DNA of 36,547 nt from Lentzea indica (GTDB lineage: Bacteria > Actinomycetota > Actinomycetes > Mycobacteriales > Pseudonocardiaceae). Of this stretch, positions 1-7,550 are shown in pieces; positions within the stretch are counted from its first letter, which is position 1; every line of letters begins with the position of its first letter. The notes under the pieces are model-generated. The model did no database searches. It had not been told where the DNA came from and was given only the letters and a program-made list of their open reading frames with translations. The stretch lies in NCBI RefSeq assembly GCF_012184385.1, contig NZ_VSRL01000073.1, positions 1 through 36,547 on the forward strand. Reading direction: 5' to 3'. The translations under genes were made by a program, and so were the position numbers.

Positions 1-220
1 CCACGGGTCGGCCGGGTGACGGGCACGACCGGCGTGGTCGGCCTGGTCACCGCCGGCGGCACCGCAGGGCGAGTGACCTTCTTCGTCACCTGCGGCTTCG
101 CCGGTGCCGGCTTGGGTTTCGGCTGCGCGGCTTCTTGCGTTCGGTCGCGCCGCACACGTCGCACTCGCGAACCGACATGACGTTGTTCGTGTCGCATTTG
201 GCGCACTGCCACGTGCTCAC
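1..220 (-). CDS. RanBP2-type zinc-finger protein with Pro-rich tail (partial, frameshifted)
   Basis: The GTG start at 218-220 overlaps the TGA of the preceding gene (GTGA), so translation is probably coupled. The first 25 residues fit the RanBP2 zinc-finger pattern exactly: W-x-C-x2-C-x3-N-x6-C-x2-C (W4, C6, C9, N13, C20, C23). The frame then breaks near 125-145. The start frame stops at 86, while another frame continues to the window edge with a Pro/Lys/Val/Thr-rich linker (PKPKPAPAKPQVTKKVTRPA and onward). One missing or extra base would join the two. The gene runs off the left edge, so any further domain is unseen. RanBP2 fingers bind RNA or protein; TerY-P kinases are often associated with zinc ribbons, so a partner role is inferred. 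Confidence 0.6.
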
Positions 221-972
221 GGTTCGGCCGCCTCGCTGGGCTGGACCATGTCGATGATCTCCGCGGTCTCCGGTGACGGGCGGAAGCACAGCCAGTCGCC
301 GCCCTCCGGTGCCGTCCGCACGCGCAGCCTGGGCAGCGAGGACGGTGACGGCTTCTCCGCGGGAACCGCGTCGACGACCAGAGGCGCGTCGTGGCCTACA
401 GGCGGCGGCACCGCTTCTTTCACCTGTTCTCGCACCGGTTCGCGCATCTGAGGCATGGGCGGCGGCGCGACCGGCGGCACGTTCCCCCGTTCCACCATCG
501 GCCGGACCTGGCGCCTGCGCTTCGGCCGATCCGGGTACAGCGCGTCGACGAAGCCGGTCAGCTCCCGCTCGCGTTCGCGCGGGTAGAGCAGCTCGACCAC
601 GGTGGCCGCCGCTGTGGGCGACTCGCCGATCCCCGTCTCGACGACCACCCTGAGCTTGACCAGGGCACCCGCCGGGAGAAGATCCATCGTGCACGCCGCC
701 ACCGGAGCCACGACCAGCGTGGACCCCCGATGCTGGCATTTGTTCGTCATCACCACGACCCGCTCGCCGACCACGCTGAGCGCGCCGGTGTCACCCTGGA
801 AGTAGAACCGCGCTTCCGGGTTGCGGCCGAACATGTGGTCCCACAGCTGAAGGTTGACGTGCCCGCTGGGAACACCCCGCTCGCCCCTCCACCGCTCCGA
901 GTACCTGCCCGTGTCGTCCGCGAACCACCCCGACGACTCGTCGTCAGGTCTGCGACCGATCCTGAACACCAC
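217..972 (-). CDS. Unrecognised 251-aa protein of the kinase/phosphatase operon
   Basis: I do not recognise this family. The N-terminal 140 or so residues are rich in alternating hydrophobic/polar segments (VVVMTNK, LVVAPVA, VKLRVVVETG, AATVVELLY) and look like a compact beta-rich domain. From about residue 150 the chain is Pro/Glu/Val-rich and probably disordered, with PRLRVRT near residue 213. Similar RLR elements occur in the tails of the kinase and the SPFH-like protein of the same operon. No signal peptide or membrane segment is seen. The start is GTG at 970-972, followed by a second GTG; no earlier in-frame start lies in the 13-nt gap after the vWA gene. The stop overlaps the start of the zinc-finger gene. 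It is probably a substrate or adaptor of the phospho-signalling module, by context only. Confidence 0.6.
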   Translation of the reverse strand: MVFRIGRRPDDESSGWFADDTGRYSERWRGERGVPSGHVNLQLWDHMFGRNPEARFYFQGDTGALSVVGERVVVMTNKCQHRGSTLVVAPVAACTMDLLPAGALVKLRVVVETGIGESPTAAATVVELLYPRERERELTGFVDALYPDRPKRRRQVRPMVERGNVPPVAPPPMPQMREPVREQVKEAVPPPVGHDAPLVVDAVPAEKPSPSSLPRLRVRTAPEGGDWLCFRPSPETAEIIDMVQPSEAAEP

Positions 973-985
973 GTGGACCCGCCCG

Positions 986-1675
986 TCAGAGACTGTTGGC
1001 GATCGTGTTGATGATCTCGTCCATCTCCCACTCCTCCAGCCCTTCGCCCGCTTCCGAGGGGAAGAACAGGGTGTGGTTCCACTGGTCGGCGATGTCCTCC
1101 CACGGCTGGTCCTCCGGAGCGAACAGCAGCAAGCGCTTCGCCGAGTTCTCCATCAGCGCATCACTGCTCTGCGCGTGGCCCCACTGGGAGAACAGCTCCT
1201 CCATCGAGTGCGGTACGGACTGCGGGTACGTGCGCACCGACACCTGCGACGGGCTGCCGAGCGGATGCGCTGGCGCGTCGGTGAACAGGACGATGACGTG
1301 ACGGCGGCGGTCGAGCCCCTGCTCCCACGGCGCCTGCACGGCGAGTGCCAGCGCCTCCAGCCCGGACTCGGGGATGTCACCGCCACCCCGTGCGGTCAGG
1401 TCGCGCACGAACCGCTCGAACTCGACCGCGCCGTCGGGGAAGGTGAGGAAGTCCGTCTGCTCGATGGCGTCGTCGGCGCGGTCGCCGAAGTCGCGGAACC
1501 CGATCACCTTCAGCCGCAGCTGGCTGATCGACCGGCCCTTCTCCTCCATCGCCGCCGCCAGCCTGGTGTGGAAGGACAACGCGCTGTCCTTCACGCGGTC
1601 CAGCGTCCGCTTCATGCTCATGGTCGCGTCGATGCACATGACGATGTCCACCGCGTACTTCAGGCTCTCGTTCAC
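986..1675 (-). CDS. von Willebrand factor A domain protein (TerY-like)
   Basis: A 229-aa single-domain vWA protein. The metal-ion-dependent adhesion site is visible: DATMS at residues 16-20 (a D-x-T-x-S form of DxSxS) after the hydrophobic strand VDIVMCI, a Gly/Asp loop (GGGDIPESG) and a third acidic loop (LFTDAP). TerY-type vWA proteins of the TerY-P triad bind a metal and are thought to act as scaffolds beside a kinase and a PP2C phosphatase, and both are the immediate upstream genes here. The GTG start (1673-1675) overlaps the kinase TGA as GTGA, which rules out the longer upstream reading of the frame. No signal peptide is seen, so it is cytoplasmic. The family call is firm; the TerY role rests on domain and context. 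Confidence 0.88.
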   Translation of the reverse strand: MNESLKYAVDIVMCIDATMSMKRTLDRVKDSALSFHTRLAAAMEEKGRSISQLRLKVIGFRDFGDRADDAIEQTDFLTFPDGAVEFERFVRDLTARGGGDIPESGLEALALAVQAPWEQGLDRRRHVIVLFTDAPAHPLGSPSQVSVRTYPQSVPHSMEELFSQWGHAQSSDALMENSAKRLLLFAPEDQPWEDIADQWNHTLFFPSEAGEGLEEWEMDEIINTIANSL

Positions 1676-2721
1676 GAGGTCTCCTTGCCGTTGAGATTGA
1701 TGCGCAGCCGGGGACCGGTGACCGGCCTTGGCGGTGGGGGCGGTGGTGCGGCACCGGTGAGGTTGATGCGCAACCGGCTGCTCCGTGCGGCCGGCGCCAC
1801 CGACGGGACGTGCACGGTCGGGGCTTCCGCGCGGACGCGAAGCTCCAGCATCGGTTCGTCGACCATCGCCCGAAGCTCGCTCACCGCGGGCCGGTGGCAC
1901 GGGTCGGCTGCCGTCGCCCGGCACAGCGCGTCCGTGAGATCCGGGTGCAGCCGGCGGTCGAACATCAGCTTGGCGCCCGCCTTCACCGCCTCACCCGCCG
2001 ACGCGAACCCGTCAGGGAACGACGGCTGCTCACCGGTGAGGTAGCGGTGCACGATCAGCGCGAGCGCGAAGACGTCGACAGCGGTGGTCAGCTGGTCAGG
2101 CCCGACCGAGTGGTCGTTCTGCATGTACCGCAACCACTCCGGCGCGCCGTGCACCGGGTCGCCGCCGATCTGGTCGCGCGGTTTCGGGTCGCCGGACACG
2201 TACGCGTCGTCGAAGTCGATGAGCTTCGCGGTGTAGAAACCCGTCTCCGTCGGGCGGTGCAGCAGGATGTTGTCCGGCTTCAGATCGCCGTGCACGATCT
2301 CGTGCTCGTGCAGGAACCGCAGGCTCGCCATCAGAGTGAGCAGCAGGATCCGCTTCTCCTTGACGCTCAGCTCGTGCGGGTTCGGCACGTCCGCGGGGTG
2401 CAGCCGTTCGGTGATCTTGTAGTAGCGGGTCTTCTCGAAGAAGAAGTCCTTTGCCATCACCAGATTTCCGGCACCGGTGTCCTTCGGGTCGAGCCGGTTC
2501 ATCACCGAGGTGTGCCTGCGTTCGAACTCGGCGCACTGAGCGAGCAGGCGCTCACGGTCCTCGGGTGAGGCCATGGAACCCGGCCGTTTCGGGTCGAGGA
2601 ACTCCTTCACGAAGTACTCGTGGCCGTCCTTCTCCGCGAACGCCCACATGCACTGCCCTGCGTCCTTGTTGGACGGACGGGAGGTGATCTCGTAGCCGTG
2701 CAGCACCTGACCGAGCTTCAT
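1672..2721 (-). CDS. Ser/Thr protein kinase with Pro-rich tail carrying a repeated RLRIN motif
   Basis: A 349-aa Hanks-type kinase with all core motifs: ATP-binding Lys39 (YFVKEF), catalytic loop HGDLKPDN (144-151), DFD in place of DFG (169-171) and GAPEW in place of the APE segment. It should be catalytically active. No transmembrane segment or PASTA domain is present, unlike PknB-type receptors, so it is cytosolic. The tail after about residue 300 is Ala/Pro-rich and holds two copies of RLRINL(T/N)G separated by a polyproline stretch, 22 codons apart. The ATG (2719-2721) overlaps the PP2C stop as ATGA, which fixes the start. With the PP2C and vWA genes it forms the TerY-P triad; the substrate is unknown. 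Confidence 0.92.
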   Translation of the reverse strand: MKLGQVLHGYEITSRPSNKDAGQCMWAFAEKDGHEYFVKEFLDPKRPGSMASPEDRERLLAQCAEFERRHTSVMNRLDPKDTGAGNLVMAKDFFFEKTRYYKITERLHPADVPNPHELSVKEKRILLLTLMASLRFLHEHEIVHGDLKPDNILLHRPTETGFYTAKLIDFDDAYVSGDPKPRDQIGGDPVHGAPEWLRYMQNDHSVGPDQLTTAVDVFALALIVHRYLTGEQPSFPDGFASAGEAVKAGAKLMFDRRLHPDLTDALCRATAADPCHRPAVSELRAMVDEPMLELRVRAEAPTVHVPSVAPAARSSRLRINLTGAAPPPPPPRPVTGPRLRINLNGKETS

Positions 2722-3707
2722 CGAGGCTCCTTCACGGGCATCAGGCGCTCGTAGTCCTCGCGGTACCGCGCCCACGAGTCCGCGCGCACCGCGGTGAGCG
2801 TCTCCAGGTCGCCGGGTGCGATGGCGGCGATCTGGGCCGCGTGCTCACGCACGACGGCGGTCCGGCCGCTCAGGTCATGACGCAGCTGCGAGAACCCGGT
2901 GAACCCGAGCGCGACGATCGCCAGCGACGCGTCGTCACCCGTGTAGCCGACCACCTCGTCCGCGAGCGCGTTTCCCCACTGCTGCATGGTTTCCGACCGT
3001 TCGAGGGTGCGCAGCAGAACGTCCTCGAACTCCGCGGGCGTTGTCACGTAACCGAAGTAGCCGTCGGTCGCACACACCAGCACGCACGGTACCTTCGTGC
3101 TGCCACGCGCAATGTGCACCTCGAACGGCCGGTCGGCGCACACCATGTTCGTCATCGGCGGGTCCTGGGTGAGCAGCTCCAGCGCGTCCGACGACTCGGT
3201 GTCGTCTCTGGTCACCTGCTGCAGGCCGTCCTGGGCGTCGAGCACGTAGGCGCGGGAATCTCCTGCCCACAGCGCGGCCCACTCGGCCGTCTCGTCGTCA
3301 CCCCAGCGGTAATGCAGCGCGGCCATGGTGGTCGGCAGCTCCCGCCGCATCGTGCCGAGGATCTTGCGACGGGCCGTGCCCCGTGCCTTCACGAGTGCGG
3401 TGGCGATGTGCTCATGCAGGTCCTCGTGCACCCGGTCGGTGCCGACGAACCAGTCCTCGACGAGCGCGCGGGTGAACCGCGAGGCGAGCCATGCCTGCGT
3501 GCGTTCGGCACCGCTCGCCGATGTGCCGGCGGCCGCCGCACCCGCGCCGCCCGCGCCGTCGAACACACCGACGACGCCCTCGCCGCTGGAGAACTGGTGG
3601 ACGAACAGCGGTTCGGCGTCCTCTCCCCGCCCCGGTTTCTTCTCCGTCCACACGCTCGCCGCCAGCAGCCACTCGCTCTCCGCCCACGCGACGCCCCTGC
3701 CGGTCAT
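2718..3707 (-). CDS. PP2C-family Ser/Thr protein phosphatase
   Basis: A 329-aa phosphatase with the PPM/PP2C metal-binding motifs in order: GRGEDAE near residue 27, GVFDGAGG near 47, AGDSRAYVL, CATDGYFGYV and TGDDASLAIVAL. These acidic residues coordinate the two Mn/Mg ions, so activity is expected. No transmembrane helix or regulatory domain is seen; the last 70 or so residues form a helical extension beyond the catalytic core. The ATG at 3705-3707 overlaps the upstream TGA (ATGA), and its own stop overlaps the kinase start. It probably opposes the adjacent kinase on shared targets within the operon. Confidence 0.93.
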   Translation of the reverse strand: MTGRGVAWAESEWLLAASVWTEKKPGRGEDAEPLFVHQFSSGEGVVGVFDGAGGAGAAAAGTSASGAERTQAWLASRFTRALVEDWFVGTDRVHEDLHEHIATALVKARGTARRKILGTMRRELPTTMAALHYRWGDDETAEWAALWAGDSRAYVLDAQDGLQQVTRDDTESSDALELLTQDPPMTNMVCADRPFEVHIARGSTKVPCVLVCATDGYFGYVTTPAEFEDVLLRTLERSETMQQWGNALADEVVGYTGDDASLAIVALGFTGFSQLRHDLSGRTAVVREHAAQIAAIAPGDLETLTAVRADSWARYREDYERLMPVKEPR

Positions 3708-4717
3708 CGGCCCCTCCGCTCGGCCGCGGAGCCGCGCAGCCTGCTGACCCGCTTCTCCGGTGCGGGTGGAGGTTCCGGAACGGGCGGCGGCGCGACCTCC
3801 CTCGGTTCGCGCGGTTCCACCGGCTCCGCCTCTCCGCCCGCGGTCACCTCGGCGGGCCCGCCATCGCGACGGGACGCGATGACGTCCCTGCGGGACAGGC
3901 GTTTGCGCTCCGGTGGCTTCAGCATCGCCGGGTCGCCGAAGATCTTGCCGAACACGTGCCTGCGCGCCTCGCGCATCTCCACCGGGTCCGCGTCCTCGTC
4001 GGTGGAGATGCGCACCATCTCGATCATGCGGTCCTTGTCGCGGTCGACGGCCTCCGCCTCGGCCGCGAGCAGCGAGGTCGGGTCGCCGTCGTGCTTGACG
4101 AGATGCTGCGCGATGAGCTCCTCGCGCCCGCCGTCGACGACACCGCGCATGTCCCTGCGGCGCATCGACTCGATTCGCATGTCGCGGGTGTGGTCGTAGT
4201 ACTCGGACTTGTTGAGCAGTTTCACGTGGAAGTTGCCGAGCGCGATGCCACCACGGCCGCGCAACACCTCCAGCTCCCGCTTCAACGTCTTCAGCGCGGT
4301 GTTGTACTCGGACACGTCGAACTCGCTGAGGACGTCGGACATGATGCCGGCGAGACTCGGCTGCACCGCCCTGGTCATGTCCCGGATGCCGCTGCGCACG
4401 ATCTCCACCGGATCCGTGACCTGGCAGGTGAACCGGACCTCCGCACGCTGCAGGAAACCGGGGTCGGCGGTCGGTATGTCGTCCTCGACGAACCTGCACT
4501 GCACCACGCGCAACGTGACCCGCGCGGCCCGCCGGTAGCGGCCGAGCACCGCGCCCGGCACCTTCTCGCCCGCGCTCACCAGCACCGGGTCGCCACGCAT
4601 GGGCTCCAGCACCAGCGCCGTGTCCATGGACGGGCTCTCCAGCCGGTCCAGCAGCCTCACCGCTCTCGGGAAGATCTCCTCGACGATCGGGTCGTAGGTG
4701 TCGATGTCTCCGATCAC
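3704..4717 (-). CDS. SPFH/band-7-like protein
   Basis: A 337-aa protein. Residues of about 45-170 resemble an SPFH (stomatin/prohibitin/band 7) domain: strands RVTLRVVQCRFVE and AEVRFTCQVTDPVEI, a helical stretch through SEFDVSEYNTALKTLKREL, then a Gly-rich turn leading to ALGNFHVKLL. A charged helical region follows (to about residue 260) and then a Pro/Glu-rich tail ending in RVSRLRGS. SPFH proteins oligomerise, usually at membranes, but no N-terminal membrane anchor is seen here. The GTG start (4715-4717) overlaps the ATPase stop as GTGA. The family call comes from pattern recognition of strand spacing and the F-x-V-x-DP signature; a profile search could overturn it. It could be a scaffold recruiting the phospho-signalling proteins. 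Confidence 0.5.
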   Translation of the reverse strand: MIGDIDTYDPIVEEIFPRAVRLLDRLESPSMDTALVLEPMRGDPVLVSAGEKVPGAVLGRYRRAARVTLRVVQCRFVEDDIPTADPGFLQRAEVRFTCQVTDPVEIVRSGIRDMTRAVQPSLAGIMSDVLSEFDVSEYNTALKTLKRELEVLRGRGGIALGNFHVKLLNKSEYYDHTRDMRIESMRRRDMRGVVDGGREELIAQHLVKHDGDPTSLLAAEAEAVDRDKDRMIEMVRISTDEDADPVEMREARRHVFGKIFGDPAMLKPPERKRLSRRDVIASRRDGGPAEVTAGGEAEPVEPREPREVAPPPVPEPPPAPEKRVSRLRGSAAERRGR

Positions 4718-6846
4718 CGCAGCGCCTCCTCCGCTTCCACGAGATCGTCGTGCGCCCGAGCCGCGGCGTGCGAGGGATCGCGCCAGTCCTCGGCCCAGAG
4801 CTCCAGCTGGTGCAGCAGATCGTCTGATTCCCGCTCGCCGAGGTCGGTGATGCCCGCGAGCACGTCCAGCACCGCGTCGTAGGCGGCGTGGTCGTGTTCG
4901 GCGAGCCGCAGCCACTCCCGCAGCACGTCGAGCGCGAGCGGGCGCACCCGCCGTTCGCACAGCGCGCGAGCCCACAGCACGGGCAGGTCCTCGTAGTGCT
5001 GCGCCGACTTCCGCAGCAGCACCGGCCAGCGCACCGTCCGGCCGGACTTCGGAGGGCGGGCGGCGATGACGAACGCGATCAGCACCTTCACCGCGAAGTC
5101 ACCGCGCCGGTGCGCGTCCGTCCAGTCCCGCAGCGTCGGCACCGTACGGACGTCGGCGCCATCCTCGACGAGCCGCGCCACGCTGAGCGCGGCGGGTTCG
5201 AGCAGGCTCCAGTCGTCGGCGGCCAGCAGCTCACGCAGCAACCACAAGGCGCGCAACGGGCTCGCGAGACCAGTGAGCCCACCCGCCGCCAGGGCGGCTG
5301 TCTGTGGCAACGGCAGGCCTTCGTCCCGTTTGGACTGTTCGGCGAACTCACCGAGCAGCTGCCAGACCCGGTCCACGTACTCGTCGTTCAACCCCACCAC
5401 GCCGAGCGCGAGCGCCGCGCTGTGCCGTTCCTCCGGCAGGTCGCTGCCCGCCCACTGCAACAGGAACGTGTGCAGCGCGTGCTGGAAGTCGCCGCGGGCG
5501 AGGAACCCCGCCGCCGTGGCCGCGCGGGCACGCACCTCGACGTCGGAGTGCCCTGCCATGTCGCGCAGCCACTCCTGGATGGCGTCGCGCATGCCGTCCA
5601 GCTCGTGCCAGGCGTGGGACAGGACGGTGAGCCGCAGGTCGGCGTTGCGGAACCGGACGATCTCCCCCGCGACCGCGCCGGTGCCGGTGCCGGTGGCGAG
5701 TTCGATCCACGGGTGGTCCGACCGCAGCAGGCGTCGCATGTGCGTGACCGGTTCCGCGGTCTTGCCGGCCAGCTTGCGGTGGAGGTCGGCCGCACCATCG
5801 GACACGGTGAGGTAGCCGCAGCCCTCCAGCACCGAGGTGGCGACCGCGAACGCGATCTCCGCCGGATCGACGGTGTCGCCGAACCACTCCGCGACCTGCT
5901 CCTGAGGGTCACGCAACCCGGCCACGACGGCCGCGAGGTCCTCGCGGTTGCCGACCGCGGTGAGGATCTCGGCGGCCGCACGCACCGCGAACCTCGGCCG
6001 GGGTCGTTCCCGCAGCAGCGCGTCGATGTCGGTGGACCGCAGCTCGCGCAACACGTCGCCCGGCGCCTTGAGGTCCGAGCACCTCAGCCGGGCCTCGAAC
6101 ACCTCGTGCGGGCTGGGCGCGGTGACGTTCTCCAGCACGAACTCGTGGCGCTTGGCCGCCATGGCGAGCTTGCCCCGTGGGGGTCCGGTGACGACGACGA
6201 GGAAGCTGCCGTCCTTGTTCAGCAGCTCACGGGCACGCGTCAGCCAGACGTCGTCGAGCACCTCAGCGCTGGCAAGTGGCTTCGACCCGCGAACGCGTTT
6301 GGGAGTCGAAGACTGCTCGTCCAGCACGACGTACCCGCACTCGCGCATCGGCGGTGTCCAGGTCGGATCGGCGCAGATGTCGACCGGCAGCTGTCGCACG
6401 CGCACCGGACCGGCGCCCTTGAGCACCCTCCGAAGCAGGTGCAGCGCCGCCGTGTATCGCCCGGTGCCCGTGGGGCCGGAGACGACGAGCAGTTTGCGGT
6501 GCACGAGCCGTTCGAACGCCTCGTCGTACCAGTCGGGTTGGACGTAGGCAGAGGTGTAGTCGTCGAGATAAGCGTCGGAGTACTCGGTGGGACCGATACT
6601 CGCTCTCGCAGAGGAGCGATTGCCCCTGCCGCCGACGTTCATATCGCCGCTGATGGACGTGCTTCCGTTGAACACGACAGTAGCGCCGCCGCGCAGGAAC
6701 TTGTGTGCGATCTCGGCGGAACGCGCACCCTCGAGCCGGTCCGCATTTGGCGAACCGAGCGCGGCGAGAGCGCCATCCGCTCCGACCTTCACGGAAAGGC
6801 GCGGGACGTCAGCCCCGCCGTCCGCTTCCGGAACAGGCGTGGTCAT
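4714..6846 (-). CDS. STAND-like P-loop ATPase with N-terminal shared motif and alpha-solenoid tail
   Basis: A 710-aa protein. Residues 57-71 (VVFNGSTSISGDMNV) match the C-terminus of the TIR protein encoded just upstream. A P-loop follows at 124-130 (GPTGTGR, with Arg where the Walker A Lys is expected) and a Walker B strand VVLDE at 173-177, then a winged-helix-like region. The second half is made of Ala/Leu-rich helical repeats (for example VRARAATAAGFLARG and HSAALALGVVGL), consistent with HEAT-type repeats. This is the architecture of STAND-type sensor ATPases in bacterial conflict systems: effector-linking N-terminus, NTPase core, repeat sensor. The Arg substitution suggests weak or altered nucleotide hydrolysis. 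The ATG at 6844-6846 has a weak GAGA Shine-Dalgarno that may be sequestered in a hairpin. Its stop overlaps the next start. Confidence 0.72.
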   Translation of the reverse strand: MTTPVPEADGGADVPRLSVKVGADGALAALGSPNADRLEGARSAEIAHKFLRGGATVVFNGSTSISGDMNVGGRGNRSSARASIGPTEYSDAYLDDYTSAYVQPDWYDEAFERLVHRKLLVVSGPTGTGRYTAALHLLRRVLKGAGPVRVRQLPVDICADPTWTPPMRECGYVVLDEQSSTPKRVRGSKPLASAEVLDDVWLTRARELLNKDGSFLVVVTGPPRGKLAMAAKRHEFVLENVTAPSPHEVFEARLRCSDLKAPGDVLRELRSTDIDALLRERPRPRFAVRAAAEILTAVGNREDLAAVVAGLRDPQEQVAEWFGDTVDPAEIAFAVATSVLEGCGYLTVSDGAADLHRKLAGKTAEPVTHMRRLLRSDHPWIELATGTGTGAVAGEIVRFRNADLRLTVLSHAWHELDGMRDAIQEWLRDMAGHSDVEVRARAATAAGFLARGDFQHALHTFLLQWAGSDLPEERHSAALALGVVGLNDEYVDRVWQLLGEFAEQSKRDEGLPLPQTAALAAGGLTGLASPLRALWLLRELLAADDWSLLEPAALSVARLVEDGADVRTVPTLRDWTDAHRRGDFAVKVLIAFVIAARPPKSGRTVRWPVLLRKSAQHYEDLPVLWARALCERRVRPLALDVLREWLRLAEHDHAAYDAVLDVLAGITDLGERESDDLLHQLELWAEDWRDPSHAAARAHDDLVEAEEALR

Positions 6847-6849
6847 TCA

Positions 6850-6888
6850 TTCTCACAAAGTTGTTGAACCGCTTTCACGCGGTGAGAA
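6850..6888 (-). promoter_or_regulatory. Stem-loop in the TIR-ATPase junction covering the ATPase ribosome binding site
   Basis: In the mRNA, TTCTCAC (6882-6888) can pair with GTGAGAA (6850-6856), enclosing an inner hairpin ACCGC-tttcac-GCGGT on the plus strand at 6868-6883. The 3' arm contains the only Shine-Dalgarno-like element before the ATPase ATG. This is the one large intergenic gap between overlapping genes of the operon, and the fold could lower ATPase translation relative to TIR. Seen as sequence symmetry only. Confidence 0.35.
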
Positions 6889-6893
6889 GCGAA

Positions 6894-7457
6894 TCAGTTC
6901 ACGTTGAAGTCACCGGCGATGTCGACACGGTCGTTGAACACGGCACCGACCTTCTCCGCGTGCCAGGTCACCCTCGGCCGCTCGATGTCGCGAACGGCCA
7001 CCTCTGGCACGAGCTCGGTCAGGCTCGCGACGAGCGCGGCCACGTCGAGGTGACTCTCGCGCCACCGCACCCGCACGTCCTGGCGTGCGGCCAGCGGACG
7101 CAGCTCGTCCGGCAGGTCAGCGGGTTTGAGCCGCTCAGCCCCCATGAGCACCGGCACGACTCGCACGTCGTGCTCGAACGCCTCGACGATCTCCCTGCGG
7201 ATGAAGTCGTGCGGCCGGTCGAGCAACCGGCTGCCGTCGGACTGCGTCCCCGTCCAGCCCTCCCCGATGACGACCAGCAGCACCGTGCTCTCCCGCACGG
7301 CCCGCATGATGTCGGGATCGAAGTCGTCACCCGGTGTCAGCGATCGGGCATCGCGAAAGACCTGTCCCTCGCCGAAGTGAGCGGTGAGCGCGGTGTCGAT
7401 GAGGCAGGCGCCATAAGGCACGTCGGAACTGCGGTAGCTGATGAAAATCTTGCCCAA
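6894..7457 (-). CDS. TIR-domain protein with C-terminal motif shared with the adjacent ATPase
   Basis: A 187-aa protein. Residues 3-130 or so are a TIR domain: KIFISYRSSD at 3-12, FRDARSL at 34-40, the strand LLVVIG at 60-65, and Glu89 in DFIRREI at the position of the catalytic Glu of NADase TIRs. The C-terminus (172-186) reads AVFNDRVDIAGDFNV and parallels the ATPase N-terminal motif. The start is TTG at 7455-7457, chosen because GAGGG lies 7 nt upstream; no nearer ATG or GTG fits. It is the first gene of the operon. Bacterial TIR effectors degrade NAD or make signalling nucleotides, leading to growth arrest; here it is probably the effector switched on by the ATPase. Function is inferred, the TIR call is firm. 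Confidence 0.88.
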   Translation of the reverse strand: MGKIFISYRSSDVPYGACLIDTALTAHFGEGQVFRDARSLTPGDDFDPDIMRAVRESTVLLVVIGEGWTGTQSDGSRLLDRPHDFIRREIVEAFEHDVRVVPVLMGAERLKPADLPDELRPLAARQDVRVRWRESHLDVAALVASLTELVPEVAVRDIERPRVTWHAEKVGAVFNDRVDIAGDFNVN

Positions 7458-7550
7458 GGATCGACCCTCGACGATTGCGGCGGAAGGAGGCCTGAACTAT
7501 GGCAACCGGCCGCGATCATGTCGAGCCCTACTGGCAAGTAGTGCGGAAGA

